This document shows, one piece after another, positions 24,533 through 32,600 of a DNA stretch of 64,000 nt; within the stretch, counting starts at the first letter, position 1, and each line of letters opens with the position of its first letter. Origin of the DNA: Acidovorax soli. Lineage in GTDB: Bacteria > Pseudomonadota > Gammaproteobacteria > Burkholderiales > Burkholderiaceae_C. Position numbers and translations under genes: made by a program. The notes under the pieces are model-generated. The model made no database searches and was not told where the DNA came from. It saw only the letters and a program-made list of their open reading frames with translations. The stretch lies in the NCBI RefSeq assembly GCF_014207955.1, contig NZ_JACHLK010000003.1, positions 496,001 to 560,000 of the forward strand, read 5' to 3'.

Positions 24533-24757
24533 TCAAAATGGGGCGGAAGATTGGAAGAGATGCACCGGGCCAGGCCCCAGGTACACGGTGCACCCCGTTG
24601 AAAGTTCACGCACTCGCCAGATGAATTCCCCTGCCTCGATGGCGTAGCAGTCCACCGGCAAAGGCAACGCCTCTTCCAATGGCCACCAGACCCGGCCGCG
24701 CGGTTTGGCGCGTGGCAGTGGCGGCATGCGCAGAAGTGTGGGCCGGCTATCCCGCAT
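24533..24757 (-). CDS. Hypothetical phage protein (74 aa)
   Basis: A Pro/Arg-rich N-terminus (PPLPRAKPRGRVWWPL) is followed by a short beta-rich part (YAIEAGEFIWRVRELSTGC). No known family. It overlaps the upstream 133-residue gene by 11 bp, suggesting coupling. It could be a small structural or host-takeover protein; no evidence decides. Confidence 0.45.
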   Translation of the reverse strand: MRDSRPTLLRMPPLPRAKPRGRVWWPLEEALPLPVDCYAIEAGEFIWRVRELSTGCTVYLGPGPVHLFQSSAPF

Positions 24758-25148
24758 AGCGGTAGGGCTCGTAGGGGTCTTCGATCAGGTTGTCGAGTTC
24801 CCGGCTGTAGGGGTCGCCCGGATCAAGGCACACCTTGTCCAGCAGCGGCAGCGCATGTGACGGGTCAATCGCGCAGAGCCATGACTGCTTCCACAGGCTG
24901 GGCTTGGCCTTGGTATTGGTCCGCCCGCCCTCTTCCGTGCCGACGATATGGCACACCCCATCGATCTGCGACAGCCGCGCCCGATACAGGGGCAAGATCA
25001 GGCCCTTGCCCCCTTGCTTGTCCAAAAGATGCGCCTCCCAGCGCTTGCCGTAGTCGTCCGTTGGCGTGCGCCTGTAGTGCAGCCAGCCGTACACGTGCTT
25101 GCGCAGATTTGGGTCTGTGCCTGCAACGCGGTGGCCGCCGGATCTCAT
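24747..25148 (-). CDS. Hypothetical phage protein (133 aa)
   Basis: The product has an RKHVYGWLHYRRTPTDDYGK segment and an acidic, Tyr-rich C-terminus (NLIEDPYEPYRYAG). No domain recognised. ATG 25148 is chosen; an in-frame GTG at 25169 would add seven residues but lies inside the LexA-like palindrome. It is the first gene of the terminal three-gene cluster. Confidence 0.5.
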   Translation of the reverse strand: MRSGGHRVAGTDPNLRKHVYGWLHYRRTPTDDYGKRWEAHLLDKQGGKGLILPLYRARLSQIDGVCHIVGTEEGGRTNTKAKPSLWKQSWLCAIDPSHALPLLDKVCLDPGDPYSRELDNLIEDPYEPYRYAG

Positions 25149-25168
25149 CCTGAAAACGTATAAAAACA

Positions 25169-25184
25169 CTGGATGAATTTACAG
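25169..25184 (-). promoter_or_regulatory. LexA-like SOS box
   Basis: A 16-bp site, CTGGATGAATTTACAG, has the CTG-N10-CAG form of a LexA box with one change from CTGT-N8-ACAG. It sits within a larger inverted repeat (AAAACACTG at 25163 and CAGTGTTTT at 25182) 20 bp upstream of the first gene of the terminal cluster. SOS control is possible but unproved; it could equally be a phage operator. Confidence 0.35.
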
Positions 25185-25310
25185 TGTTTTCAGATACCCG
25201 TGGGTTACTTTTCCACGACCGAAGGCGGGGCGACCACTGGGATTGCGTCAGCAGCTACGCTTTTGCGAGCATGAAATTCCGACTGCGGTTGAAGGTTTTG
25301 CCAAAGAATA

Positions 25311-25329
25311 AGCCCGCACAGGGCGGGCT
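25311..25329 (-). terminator. Terminator after the lysis cassette
   Basis: AGCCCGC and GCGGGCT arms with a 5-base loop are followed, on the minus strand, by TTATTCTTTGG. The hairpin lies 22 bp past the Rz stop. The T tract is imperfect. The rest of 25170-25351 shows no ORF. Confidence 0.6.
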
Positions 25330-25351
25330 ACAAAGGTGATGGACAAGGAGT

Positions 25352-25831
25352 TCAATCGCTGATGCCGGCATCCGGCGGATCCGGGATCACAGGCCAGGCT
25401 TCGCGATGGGTGCGGACATCACTTGCGTGGCCTGTAGCCTTTGATGCCAGGTCTGCATATGCCGCGCGGCAGTCGTCGTGTACGGCTCCGAGGGCAGCGG
25501 CGTACTCAAGGACGGCGGCGGGGGGAGCGGTGGCAAGGCGGCGGCCGGCTTCGGCGGATTGCTCGCGCAGGCCGTCAGAAACACGGTACAGGTGGTCAAG
25601 CTCAGTGCGCAAAAGCGCTTCGCGTGCGATGGACGCATTCAATGCTCCCTGGTAGGTGGTGGTGATGGCGCGCTCAGCCTTAGTGGATGCGGCCATGACC
25701 TGCGCCAGGCTCGTTGCGTGATCAGCCTTGAGCGTCGAAAGCTGACCGCCCATGCGCCACTCCTGCACCTGCCAGGCGCCCGTGGCAGCGATGGCCGCGC
25801 CGACGATCAGCGCAATGGCGTGCGTGTACAT
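25352..25831 (-). CDS. Rz-like inner-membrane spanin (i-spanin)
   Basis: A 159-residue protein with an N-terminal membrane anchor (YTHAIALIVGAAIAATGAW) and a long periplasmic helical region (about 30-110) rich in Ala, Glu, Gln and Arg. This is the design of Rz, which with Rz1 fuses inner and outer membranes at the end of lysis. Its start overlaps the previous stop as TGATG. The Rz1 gene lies inside it in another frame. Confidence 0.8.
   Translation of the reverse strand: MYTHAIALIVGAAIAATGAWQVQEWRMGGQLSTLKADHATSLAQVMAASTKAERAITTTYQGALNASIAREALLRTELDHLYRVSDGLREQSAEAGRRLATAPPAAVLEYAAALGAVHDDCRAAYADLASKATGHASDVRTHREAWPVIPDPPDAGISD
25387..25638 (-). CDS. Rz1-like outer-membrane lipoprotein spanin, nested in Rz
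   Basis: An 83-residue ORF wholly inside the Rz gene in a different frame. It has a lipoprotein signal (FCALSLTTCTVFLTAC, lipobox LTAC) and a mature part rich in proline (NPPKPAAALPPLPPPPSL), both classical for Rz1. After processing it would be a short outer-membrane lipoprotein that pairs with Rz. Complete nesting is as in phage lambda. Confidence 0.8.
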   Translation of the reverse strand: MRPSHAKRFCALSLTTCTVFLTACASNPPKPAAALPPLPPPPSLSTPLPSEPYTTTAARHMQTWHQRLQATQVMSAPIAKPGL

Positions 25832-26157
25832 CACTGCCATTTCCCGCAAATCGGGCGGCCGTCAAACCAGCGGTTGCAATGCACAACCTGGACCCAGCGG
25901 TCGCCATCCTTGCGCCAAATCGTGAGCTGCAGATCCGCCATATCGGCTTCGGACAGCTCGCCGCGCAGTAGCTGGGTGGCCTGGCCAGGTGTCGTCTTGC
26001 AGCGGTCAAAGCACAGATGCGGTTGCACCCAGCCGTCCCATCCACGGAAGGCCAGGCTGACGCCCGGCAGTGTGAAGGCCGTGGCCTGGTACTCCACAGG
26101 CTCAGCGGTCGCAGGAGCGGTCATGAAGACCATGCCCAGAATGGTTTCAACAATCAC
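25831..26157 (-). CDS. Secreted hypothetical protein of the lysis cassette
   Basis: A 108-residue protein starting at GTG 26157, with GGGAGGA six bases upstream and the start overlapping the endolysin stop as GTGA. An N-terminal signal peptide (ending TAPATA) is followed by a small domain with four cysteines (HLCFDRC, VHCNRWF, ICGKWQ) that may form disulfides in the periplasm. Function unknown; the place between endolysin and spanins suggests a lysis accessory role. Confidence 0.6.
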   Translation of the reverse strand: MIVETILGMVFMTAPATAEPVEYQATAFTLPGVSLAFRGWDGWVQPHLCFDRCKTTPGQATQLLRGELSEADMADLQLTIWRKDGDRWVQVVHCNRWFDGRPICGKWQ

Positions 26158-26702
26158 TGCAAGTCCTCCCGGCATAGCTTGCGTTCGGCCTGCCTGCGGT
26201 TCTGGAGGCCCTGATAGAAGACGCCCCCCGCGTAGGACCAGTTGGGGGTACCGTCGTACCGGAGCGCCAGCAGGTTGCAGCCCTGCTCAATTCGACCGGC
26301 GTTGATCTGCTGAAAGGGCTGGGAGCCGCACGCTGCGGCCTTGCCCACGTTGACCGCAAACATGGTCAAGCCAATGAGGCGCGTCGCCGTGAGGTAGTCC
26401 CAGTTCACGCAGCCAAGGACGGCGTAGCCGTACTCCAGCAACGTGACCTTGTTCACCTCCCTGCACTGGTCATCGGTCAGCTTGGTGCCAATGACCTCCG
26501 GAGGGTCCGTGCGGCCGGCGCAGTAGGTGGGAATCCCGCCTGCCAGGTGGTCGGCATACACCTGCTTGACGTTGCCCTCCAGGCGCTCCAGCGTGCCGTA
26601 GGCGAGCGGGCTGGTCAGCGCTGCCAAAAGGACCGCCGGAATGGCACCTTTGCGCGCCACTGCAGCGGGAATGCGGGGCAAGCTCGGGAGCTTGAGGGTC
26701 AT
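26154..26702 (-). CDS. GH24 lysozyme-like endolysin with signal-anchor
   Basis: A 182-residue endolysin. An N-terminal hydrophobic stretch (GAIPAVLLAALTSPLAYG, about 19-36) resembles a signal-arrest-release segment. A T4-type lysozyme core follows, with E42 (LEG), D51 (YAD) and T59 (GIPTYCAGRT), then KLTDDQC and a C-terminal GCNLLALRYDGTPNW segment. It would cleave peptidoglycan at lysis. It overlaps the holin gene by four bases (ATGA). Confidence 0.8.
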   Translation of the reverse strand: MTLKLPSLPRIPAAVARKGAIPAVLLAALTSPLAYGTLERLEGNVKQVYADHLAGGIPTYCAGRTDPPEVIGTKLTDDQCREVNKVTLLEYGYAVLGCVNWDYLTATRLIGLTMFAVNVGKAAACGSQPFQQINAGRIEQGCNLLALRYDGTPNWSYAGGVFYQGLQNRRQAERKLCREDLQ

Positions 26703-27013
26703 TCGTCGGCCCCCAGCGAACCGAGGTCCGTTTCCACGGGGCGCCCCCGGCGCCGGTCTTCCTGGCGCTCTTGGTCGCGCCGGGCATCGCGGCGCCACTT
26801 CCACACCAGATAGGCCGCCTGCAAGGCCACGAATGCGATGGAGGCCAGCACCAGCAGATCGCTCAGTGGCAAGCCCACTGCGCCCGCGCTGCTGGCGGCA
26901 GCGGCACCTGGCGCAGATTGATAGGCTGCGGTGGCCAGGTCGTTCTTTTGCTCGGCGCTCAAGTGCTGGTGGATGCCCAGCAGAGCTAATAGGGATGCAA
27001 AACGTGTGTTCAT
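26699..27013 (-). CDS. Holin-like membrane protein
   Basis: A 104-residue protein with a hydrophobic N-terminus (FASLLALLGIHQ) and one strong membrane helix (LSDLLVLASIAFVALQAAYL), followed by a very basic tail (KWRRDARRDQERQEDRRRGR). Size, charge and position directly before the endolysin fit a phage holin. ATG 27013 is chosen over an upstream in-frame ATG (27043). Topology does not fix the holin class. Confidence 0.7.
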   Translation of the reverse strand: MNTRFASLLALLGIHQHLSAEQKNDLATAAYQSAPGAAAASSAGAVGLPLSDLLVLASIAFVALQAAYLVWKWRRDARRDQERQEDRRRGRPVETDLGSLGADE

Positions 27014-27046
27014 TGCCCCGCATGTTTCCTCGAAGGGAGGCACTTA

Positions 27047-27065
27047 GCGAACACTACAAGTGCGC
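27047..27065 (-). promoter_or_regulatory. Repeated phage element, copy 3 (before holin)
   Basis: The plus-strand text GCGAACACTACAAGTGCGC is the most diverged of four copies (about 11 of 15 core bases match the copy at 63627). It lies 33 bp upstream of the holin start, before the lysis block. Confidence 0.3.
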
Positions 27066-27168
27066 GTTGGACTGACCAGCCGCTACACGACCAATTTCAA
27101 CTGGCCTCGCTAGAACTTTGCCGATAGACTGCGCCGATACTTCTTGTAGCAATCACCACAAAAAATTT

Positions 27169-28740
27169 ATGCCAGCCCAATTGCGCATCGTCTTTGCCTC
27201 AAGCGCGGCAGTAAAGACTCCTAAACCAAGATCGCTCTTAGTCTTGACCATAGATAACTGGGATGATTTCTCTTTCAAAACAATGTTCTCGCTCACTGTT
27301 TATGATGAAGTAGGAGAATTAGTAGAGTGCGGCTCATTGAAAATAGGTTTCAAGGGGCAGGGCAAAGGCCGCACCTCCGAGCACTTGGAGTTGCCAGCTG
27401 AAACTCTACCTGACGGCTATTTTTCCTTAGGTCAAGACGTTGAATACTACAAAAATATTCGAGACAAACTCAGCCATTCATTTGGAAATTTAGTACTAGT
27501 TGCTCTTCGTGATGTAGTTTACAACCCAAACCTATTTGACGAAGTCTCCAAAGAAGATGTTTTTGACACCTCCCTAACCCGCGACATCAAATTTTCAAGC
27601 ATTACCGGGCAATTTAAGCGCGTATTAGACGGAGGAATTCCCCTAACTGAGTTTAATTTCTCCTATCGCGACCCGGGTAGCCCAACAACAGCAAAAGTAA
27701 AGCTGTCATTTGAAGTTGTTCCGGAATCCACCCCTCCCACGAATGTGCACATTTTGATTGGTAGGAATGGAGTGGGAAAAACAACACTGCTTAACAACAT
27801 GACTCGGGCTATTGTTTTAAAGGGAACTGCCGACGCAGGGCCGGGTAGATTTTACGCGAATGAATTTTTTGGGGAGGAAGATATTCCCGACGACTTTTTT
27901 AGTTCGGTAGTCTCAGTTTCATTCAGCGCTTTCGATCCGTTTAAGCCTCTAGAAGACAAACCAAATCGCAACGATGGTGTTGCATACTTCTATGTAGGAA
28001 TGAAGAAAACCTCTTCTGTTGTGGAGTCCGTAACGCTCAAGTCACACAACAATTTGTGCAGAGACTTCATCGAAAGCCTAGTTGCTTGCTTTAGCGTAGA
28101 TGCGAAAAAAACCAGATGGGTTGCAGCCATTAAGCGACTTGAATCGGATGACAATTTTGCAGATATGGATCTAGCCTCGCTTGCAAAAATTGATAATACG
28201 GAAGATGTCAGACTGAAAGCAAGAAAGCTATTTGTGCTGATGAGCTCTGGTCATGCAATCGTTTTACTAACTATGACCAGACTAGTTGAAACAGTGGATG
28301 AAAAAACTTTGGTATTAATGGATGAGCCCGAAAGCCATTTACACCCTCCTTTGCTATCTGCTTTTACCCGGGCCATATCTGACCTACTGACGAACCGCAA
28401 TGGTGTAGCAATAGTCGCCACCCATTCCCCTGTTGTGGCTCAAGAAGTACCGCAGGCTTGCGTATGGACTATAGAAAGATCTAGAACTACAGCTCGGATC
28501 GAAAGGCCACAAATCGAAACGTTCGGGGAAAATGTGGGCGTCCTCACACAAGAGATTTTTGGATTGGAGGTAACCCGCTCGGGCTTTCATGACATGCTCC
28601 GACAAGCAGTCGAACGAGGCAAAAGTTTTAATGAGATTTTAGACGAATATCACGGGCAGTTGGGCTTTGAAGCGCAGGCGCTTGTACGCGGCATGATATC
28701 AAGCCACGCCAATACCGCGCAGCAGGAGGAAGACTTTTGA
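27169..28740 (+). CDS. ptuA: Septu-type ATPase PtuA
   Basis: A 523-residue ABC/RecF-type ATPase. Residues 1-190 are an N-terminal extension; Walker A is GRNGVGKTT (198-206), a signature-like SSGHAIVL lies at about 359, Walker B is LVLMDEPESHLHPP (381-394) and the H-loop is ATHSP. With the overlapping HNH gene it matches Septu (PtuAB), an anti-phage system. No reverse transcriptase or retron RNA is nearby, which argues against a retron. The gene is on the opposite strand from the phage late genes and is visibly AT-richer, showing recent acquisition. ATG 27169 is chosen; a TTG at 27118 would add 17 residues. Confidence 0.82.
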   Translation: MPAQLRIVFASSAAVKTPKPRSLLVLTIDNWDDFSFKTMFSLTVYDEVGELVECGSLKIGFKGQGKGRTSEHLELPAETLPDGYFSLGQDVEYYKNIRDKLSHSFGNLVLVALRDVVYNPNLFDEVSKEDVFDTSLTRDIKFSSITGQFKRVLDGGIPLTEFNFSYRDPGSPTTAKVKLSFEVVPESTPPTNVHILIGRNGVGKTTLLNNMTRAIVLKGTADAGPGRFYANEFFGEEDIPDDFFSSVVSVSFSAFDPFKPLEDKPNRNDGVAYFYVGMKKTSSVVESVTLKSHNNLCRDFIESLVACFSVDAKKTRWVAAIKRLESDDNFADMDLASLAKIDNTEDVRLKARKLFVLMSSGHAIVLLTMTRLVETVDEKTLVLMDEPESHLHPPLLSAFTRAISDLLTNRNGVAIVATHSPVVAQEVPQACVWTIERSRTTARIERPQIETFGENVGVLTQEIFGLEVTRSGFHDMLRQAVERGKSFNEILDEYHGQLGFEAQALVRGMISSHANTAQQEEDF

Positions 28741-29603
28741 GAAACCTACCTCTGCCGACACTGAAAGCCGAGCGTCTTTTCGACGACTGCATCTCGGGCA
28801 TAGCGAATGCTTCCACGAGGGCCGATTTTGCGGGCGCCAGAAAACAATTCAAGGATGCCGAGTCAAATTACTTAAACGCCGCATCCAATCACGTTCTTTA
28901 TCAACTTCAACCAACGACTCAGAAAAATGAAGAGGTCATATATAACGGTCTCACAAAATCCCAAATAAAGAGTCTTTATTCAGAGCATATGGTGCCAGAC
29001 TCCAAAGTCGCGCGCCAACACTATGATTCGCTCGTCATGAGCGCGCCGTATCGCAAATGCCCTTTTTGCGGCTTTGGCAGGGCTACTACCCTTGACCATT
29101 ATTTGGGAAAATCAGAATACCCGTGGCTTTCTATTGTCCCCATAAATCTTATTCCAGCTTGCAAAGATTGCAACCATGGCAAGGGGACCGCCCGCGCTCG
29201 CACTGCGGCCAACCAGACCATTCATCCATACTTCGAAAGCCCGGAGCTATCTAGTTCCCAATGGCTCTTCGCTTCAGTTATAGAGACTACTCCCCTGTCG
29301 ATAGACTATAAAGTCGTACCACCAGCCCACTGGGATGTCCCGTTCAGCAAACGTGTCGTAAAGCATTTCGAGGATTTCGATCTGAAAGTTAGATTTGCTA
29401 TCGAATCTGCTCCCGTGCTAGCGTCTCTGAGAGGGACGTTGACGAAACTCCAGGCTAAGTCAGGACGAACTGCTGTCAAGGACCACCTATCTGTAGTTGC
29501 CGAAGGGGAAGAACAACTTTACCTAAACTCTTGGAAGACTGCACTGTACCAAGCGCTCGCGCAGAATGATTGGTACATTGACGGCGGCTTTTCTATGGAA
29601 TAA
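28737..29603 (+). CDS. ptuB: Septu-type HNH endonuclease PtuB
   Basis: A 288-residue protein with an HNH nuclease domain: CPFCG (108-112), LDHYLGKSEYPWLS (119-132), PINLIPACKDCNHGKGT (135-151). The two CxxC pairs should bind zinc and D-H plus N form the catalytic core. It starts at TTG within a TTGA overlap with the ptuA stop, preceded by AGGAGGA, so expression is coupled. The HNH is expected to be activated with PtuA on phage infection. The C-terminal half has no recognised domain. Confidence 0.82.
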   Translation: MRNLPLPTLKAERLFDDCISGIANASTRADFAGARKQFKDAESNYLNAASNHVLYQLQPTTQKNEEVIYNGLTKSQIKSLYSEHMVPDSKVARQHYDSLVMSAPYRKCPFCGFGRATTLDHYLGKSEYPWLSIVPINLIPACKDCNHGKGTARARTAANQTIHPYFESPELSSSQWLFASVIETTPLSIDYKVVPPAHWDVPFSKRVVKHFEDFDLKVRFAIESAPVLASLRGTLTKLQAKSGRTAVKDHLSVVAEGEEQLYLNSWKTALYQALAQNDWYIDGGFSME

Positions 29604-29645
29604 AGATAAAATTGAGCAGCACGCCACCATGCTAATCAAGCCTTA

Positions 29646-32600
29646 TTAGTGAATTATCAATGAACTTCTCATCACCCTTGGCGCTGAATCCACAATGCGC
29701 TGATCCTTCGACTTGCGCATTTCCCGCACGCGCGACATCACCGATGGGACGGTGATGAGCATCGGCTGCTCGGGGTTGCGGCGATTCCAGTCCGCGATGT
29801 CTTGGCGGGCCTCGCTGACCATGGCCTGGTCGTTCTCGAAAACGCCAGCCGCCCACTTCGCGCGGATCTGCTGCGCCTGCAGGTTGTAGAAGTTCTTCGC
29901 CTGCTGGTTGCGCCCGTTGGCCTCTTGCACCGTCGCCACGCTCGCCGGCTGGAAGCCGATGGACTTCAGCGCGGCCTCCAGGGTGTTCGTGTCGAGCACC
30001 TTGTAGCCCTTGGCATCGCGGTACATGCCGGTGGCCGCCATGTCCACGCCCTTGGCCGCGTTTCGGATCGCAGTCGGCGACACCTCCAGCAGCCCCGCCC
30101 CCACATCACCCGTCAACACCTTGCGGGTGCCAGACAGCACGCGGGTGGCGAAGTCGCCCATGGGGCCGGCAATCTCCATCACGTCGCGGGTGTGGCTGGC
30201 CTTCTCCAACAGCACGCCCGTGCCGGGGATCAGGTTGCCCATACCCAGGCGCCCCGACACGTCCAGCGGCGCGCCAGGCAAACCACTCACGCCCTTGTCG
30301 ATGAAGTCCGCAACACCCTTGGGCAGCATCTCCTCCAGCAGTTGCTGGCGCGCCTGCTTGGAACTGAAGTTGTACCCCATCATCTGCGCCAGGGCGTCGA
30401 CCACGTCCTCTGCATCCTCCATGAAGGGCAGGCCACCAGCACCGCCCATGAGCATAAGCATGCCCAGGGCCAGCAGTGCTGCCTTCTTGCCCTCGGGGCC
30501 GCCCTGCGTGTACATCCTGTGCAGCAGCTCCAGATAGGCCACCGAGTAGGTCTTGAACGTCATCAGCGTGCCGCCAATGGCGCCGCGCGCGAAGCGCATC
30601 TTGTTGGCCTTCGAGTACAGGAATTGCGTTTCGGTCACGGCGCGCTTGGCGAACTCGTGCGCATTGGGCATGCCCTGGGCCACAGCCACCCGGTAGGCGG
30701 CGATGAAGGTCATACGGCGGTTCACCTGCTCGGCCGCGCCGAACACCTTGCCCCAGGCCACCGACAGGCGCGCCAAAGCGTTTTGGCCTGCGGCCCGCGC
30801 GTCGCCCAGGCGGGTGCCGTCGCCTGAGCGCAGCGAGCCTCGCCCGCTGGCCTGCGCCATGAGCTGGTGTACCTCCTGCGGGCTCACGGTGCCATCGTCT
30901 TCGGCGGCCTTGAGCGAAGCGGCAAGATCCTTGTCGTAGACAAAGCCCTTGGTGGCGATGTTCTTCGCCGCGCGTGCCAGTTCGGCCGCCGCCTGGCGGG
31001 CGCCGCCGAACTGGGACAGCCAGGGGAAGGTAACCGCCGCAGGCTGGCTCATGTTCACGAAGGCGGATGCAATAGAGCCGCCCAGGTACTGAGCAAACAG
31101 CAGGCCGCGAACCGCCTGCGCTTCTTCCTGGGGGTTCTTCACATACTGGGCCAAACGCATGGCCGCGTCCTTCAGCTCGCCCATGCCCTGGGGGATCTCG
31201 CTCACGGCCTGGCCCAGGTCGCCCATGTGCAGCCCTGCAGCTGTCTGCCGCGAGTTGCTGTAGACGAAGCTGGCCAACACGCGGCCCACGTCCTCGCTGT
31301 AGCCGGCGATTCCCTTGCGGTGGATCAGCCGCTTCATGGCGCTGCGATTGGTCTTGGTCAGCCGCAGGTACTCCTGAAACGCCTTGTCCTGCGCCTGGTC
31401 ACCTTCGCTGTCCAGGCCCAGCATGTTCCCGAAGATTTCCAGCGATTCGGGGGTGATGCCGGCGAACAACTTAAACGCCTCGTCCGAAATCGTCCCCTGC
31501 GTTACGCTGGCATCGCCGAACTCCGTGCGCATCTTGGCGGCCATGTCGTTGGCCTCGGCCGCAGTCTCGAACAGGCTGAAATACTGCCGCTCGCCGTTGA
31601 CCAAGACATCCACGGTGTACTTGCCAAAGCGCGACAGAGGGGCGTAGCCCTTGCCCTGCAGCTCGGCCACCTTGGCGGCCCGGTCCTCGATGCCGGTCAG
31701 CAGCGCGGCGATCTGCTCTGCACGGTCCGGCTTCTCTTTGGCCAGGTCAGTCAGGTGGCGGCGCAGCAGTCGCTCGGCGTCGGCGATGTTGGGCGCGTCC
31801 ATCACCATGGCGCGCAGCGGTTTCACGTCCTCGCCACCATAGCGAAGCATGTCGGCGCGACCCATCGTATCCAGGCTTCGATCCGTGGCAGCGCGGAATT
31901 CCTTGTACAGAGCGATCTGGCCATCCGTGAGGTTGAACAGGTCACGCAGCTCGGCATCCGACCAGATAACGCCTGCCGCGAGGATGCGCGACTGGTAACG
32001 CGTATTGATGGCGCTCTCGTAGCTGGTAGCGGGCATGCCCTGCCAGGCGCGCAGCATGCCGGGGTCGATTTCGCCGCGATCCAACAGGCGCTGCGCCTTC
32101 TCGTCCACCGTCATGGCCAGGGCCTGGGCTTCGAGGTCGGCCACGCGCACAGGCTCGCCATCGTCACCGCGCGCCCAGGCCAGCGTGCCCTCAAACACCG
32201 GTTTTGCCACGGCCTTGTTGTCGGCTGCAGACACGGGCGACTTTGTGATATCGCGCCATTCCTCCAGCTTGGGCAGCAGGCGCGGCGCCAGCTCGGCCGC
32301 GTCGGTCGCGTAGTGGCTCACGTCATCCACAAAGCCCTGCGCGGCCTCGAATACCGGCTTGAACTCGGGCGAGCGCTCGGCCAGGTTGTACATGGTGCCG
32401 ATGGTTTTGTGCCACCAGTTCAGTTTGCCTGGGGCGCTGAAAGTCTTGTTCAGCTCGGCCGTGGCGTGCGCGGTCAGCTCGGCCACCTTGGATCGGGCGA
32501 ACATGGGTTCACCCCTGGTGTTGAAGCGCTCAATTCTTTCCGCTAAACTGAGCACATCCCCTGCAGGGAGGATCGAAGTCAGGCTTACGCCATCGGCGGT

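Noticed and set aside
27014..27168. Possible retron RNA or reverse transcriptase with the ATPase-HNH pair
   Set aside because: The gap before ptuA is 155 bp and holds no reverse transcriptase; no strong retron msr/msd-like inverted repeats are seen. A plain Septu pair fits better.
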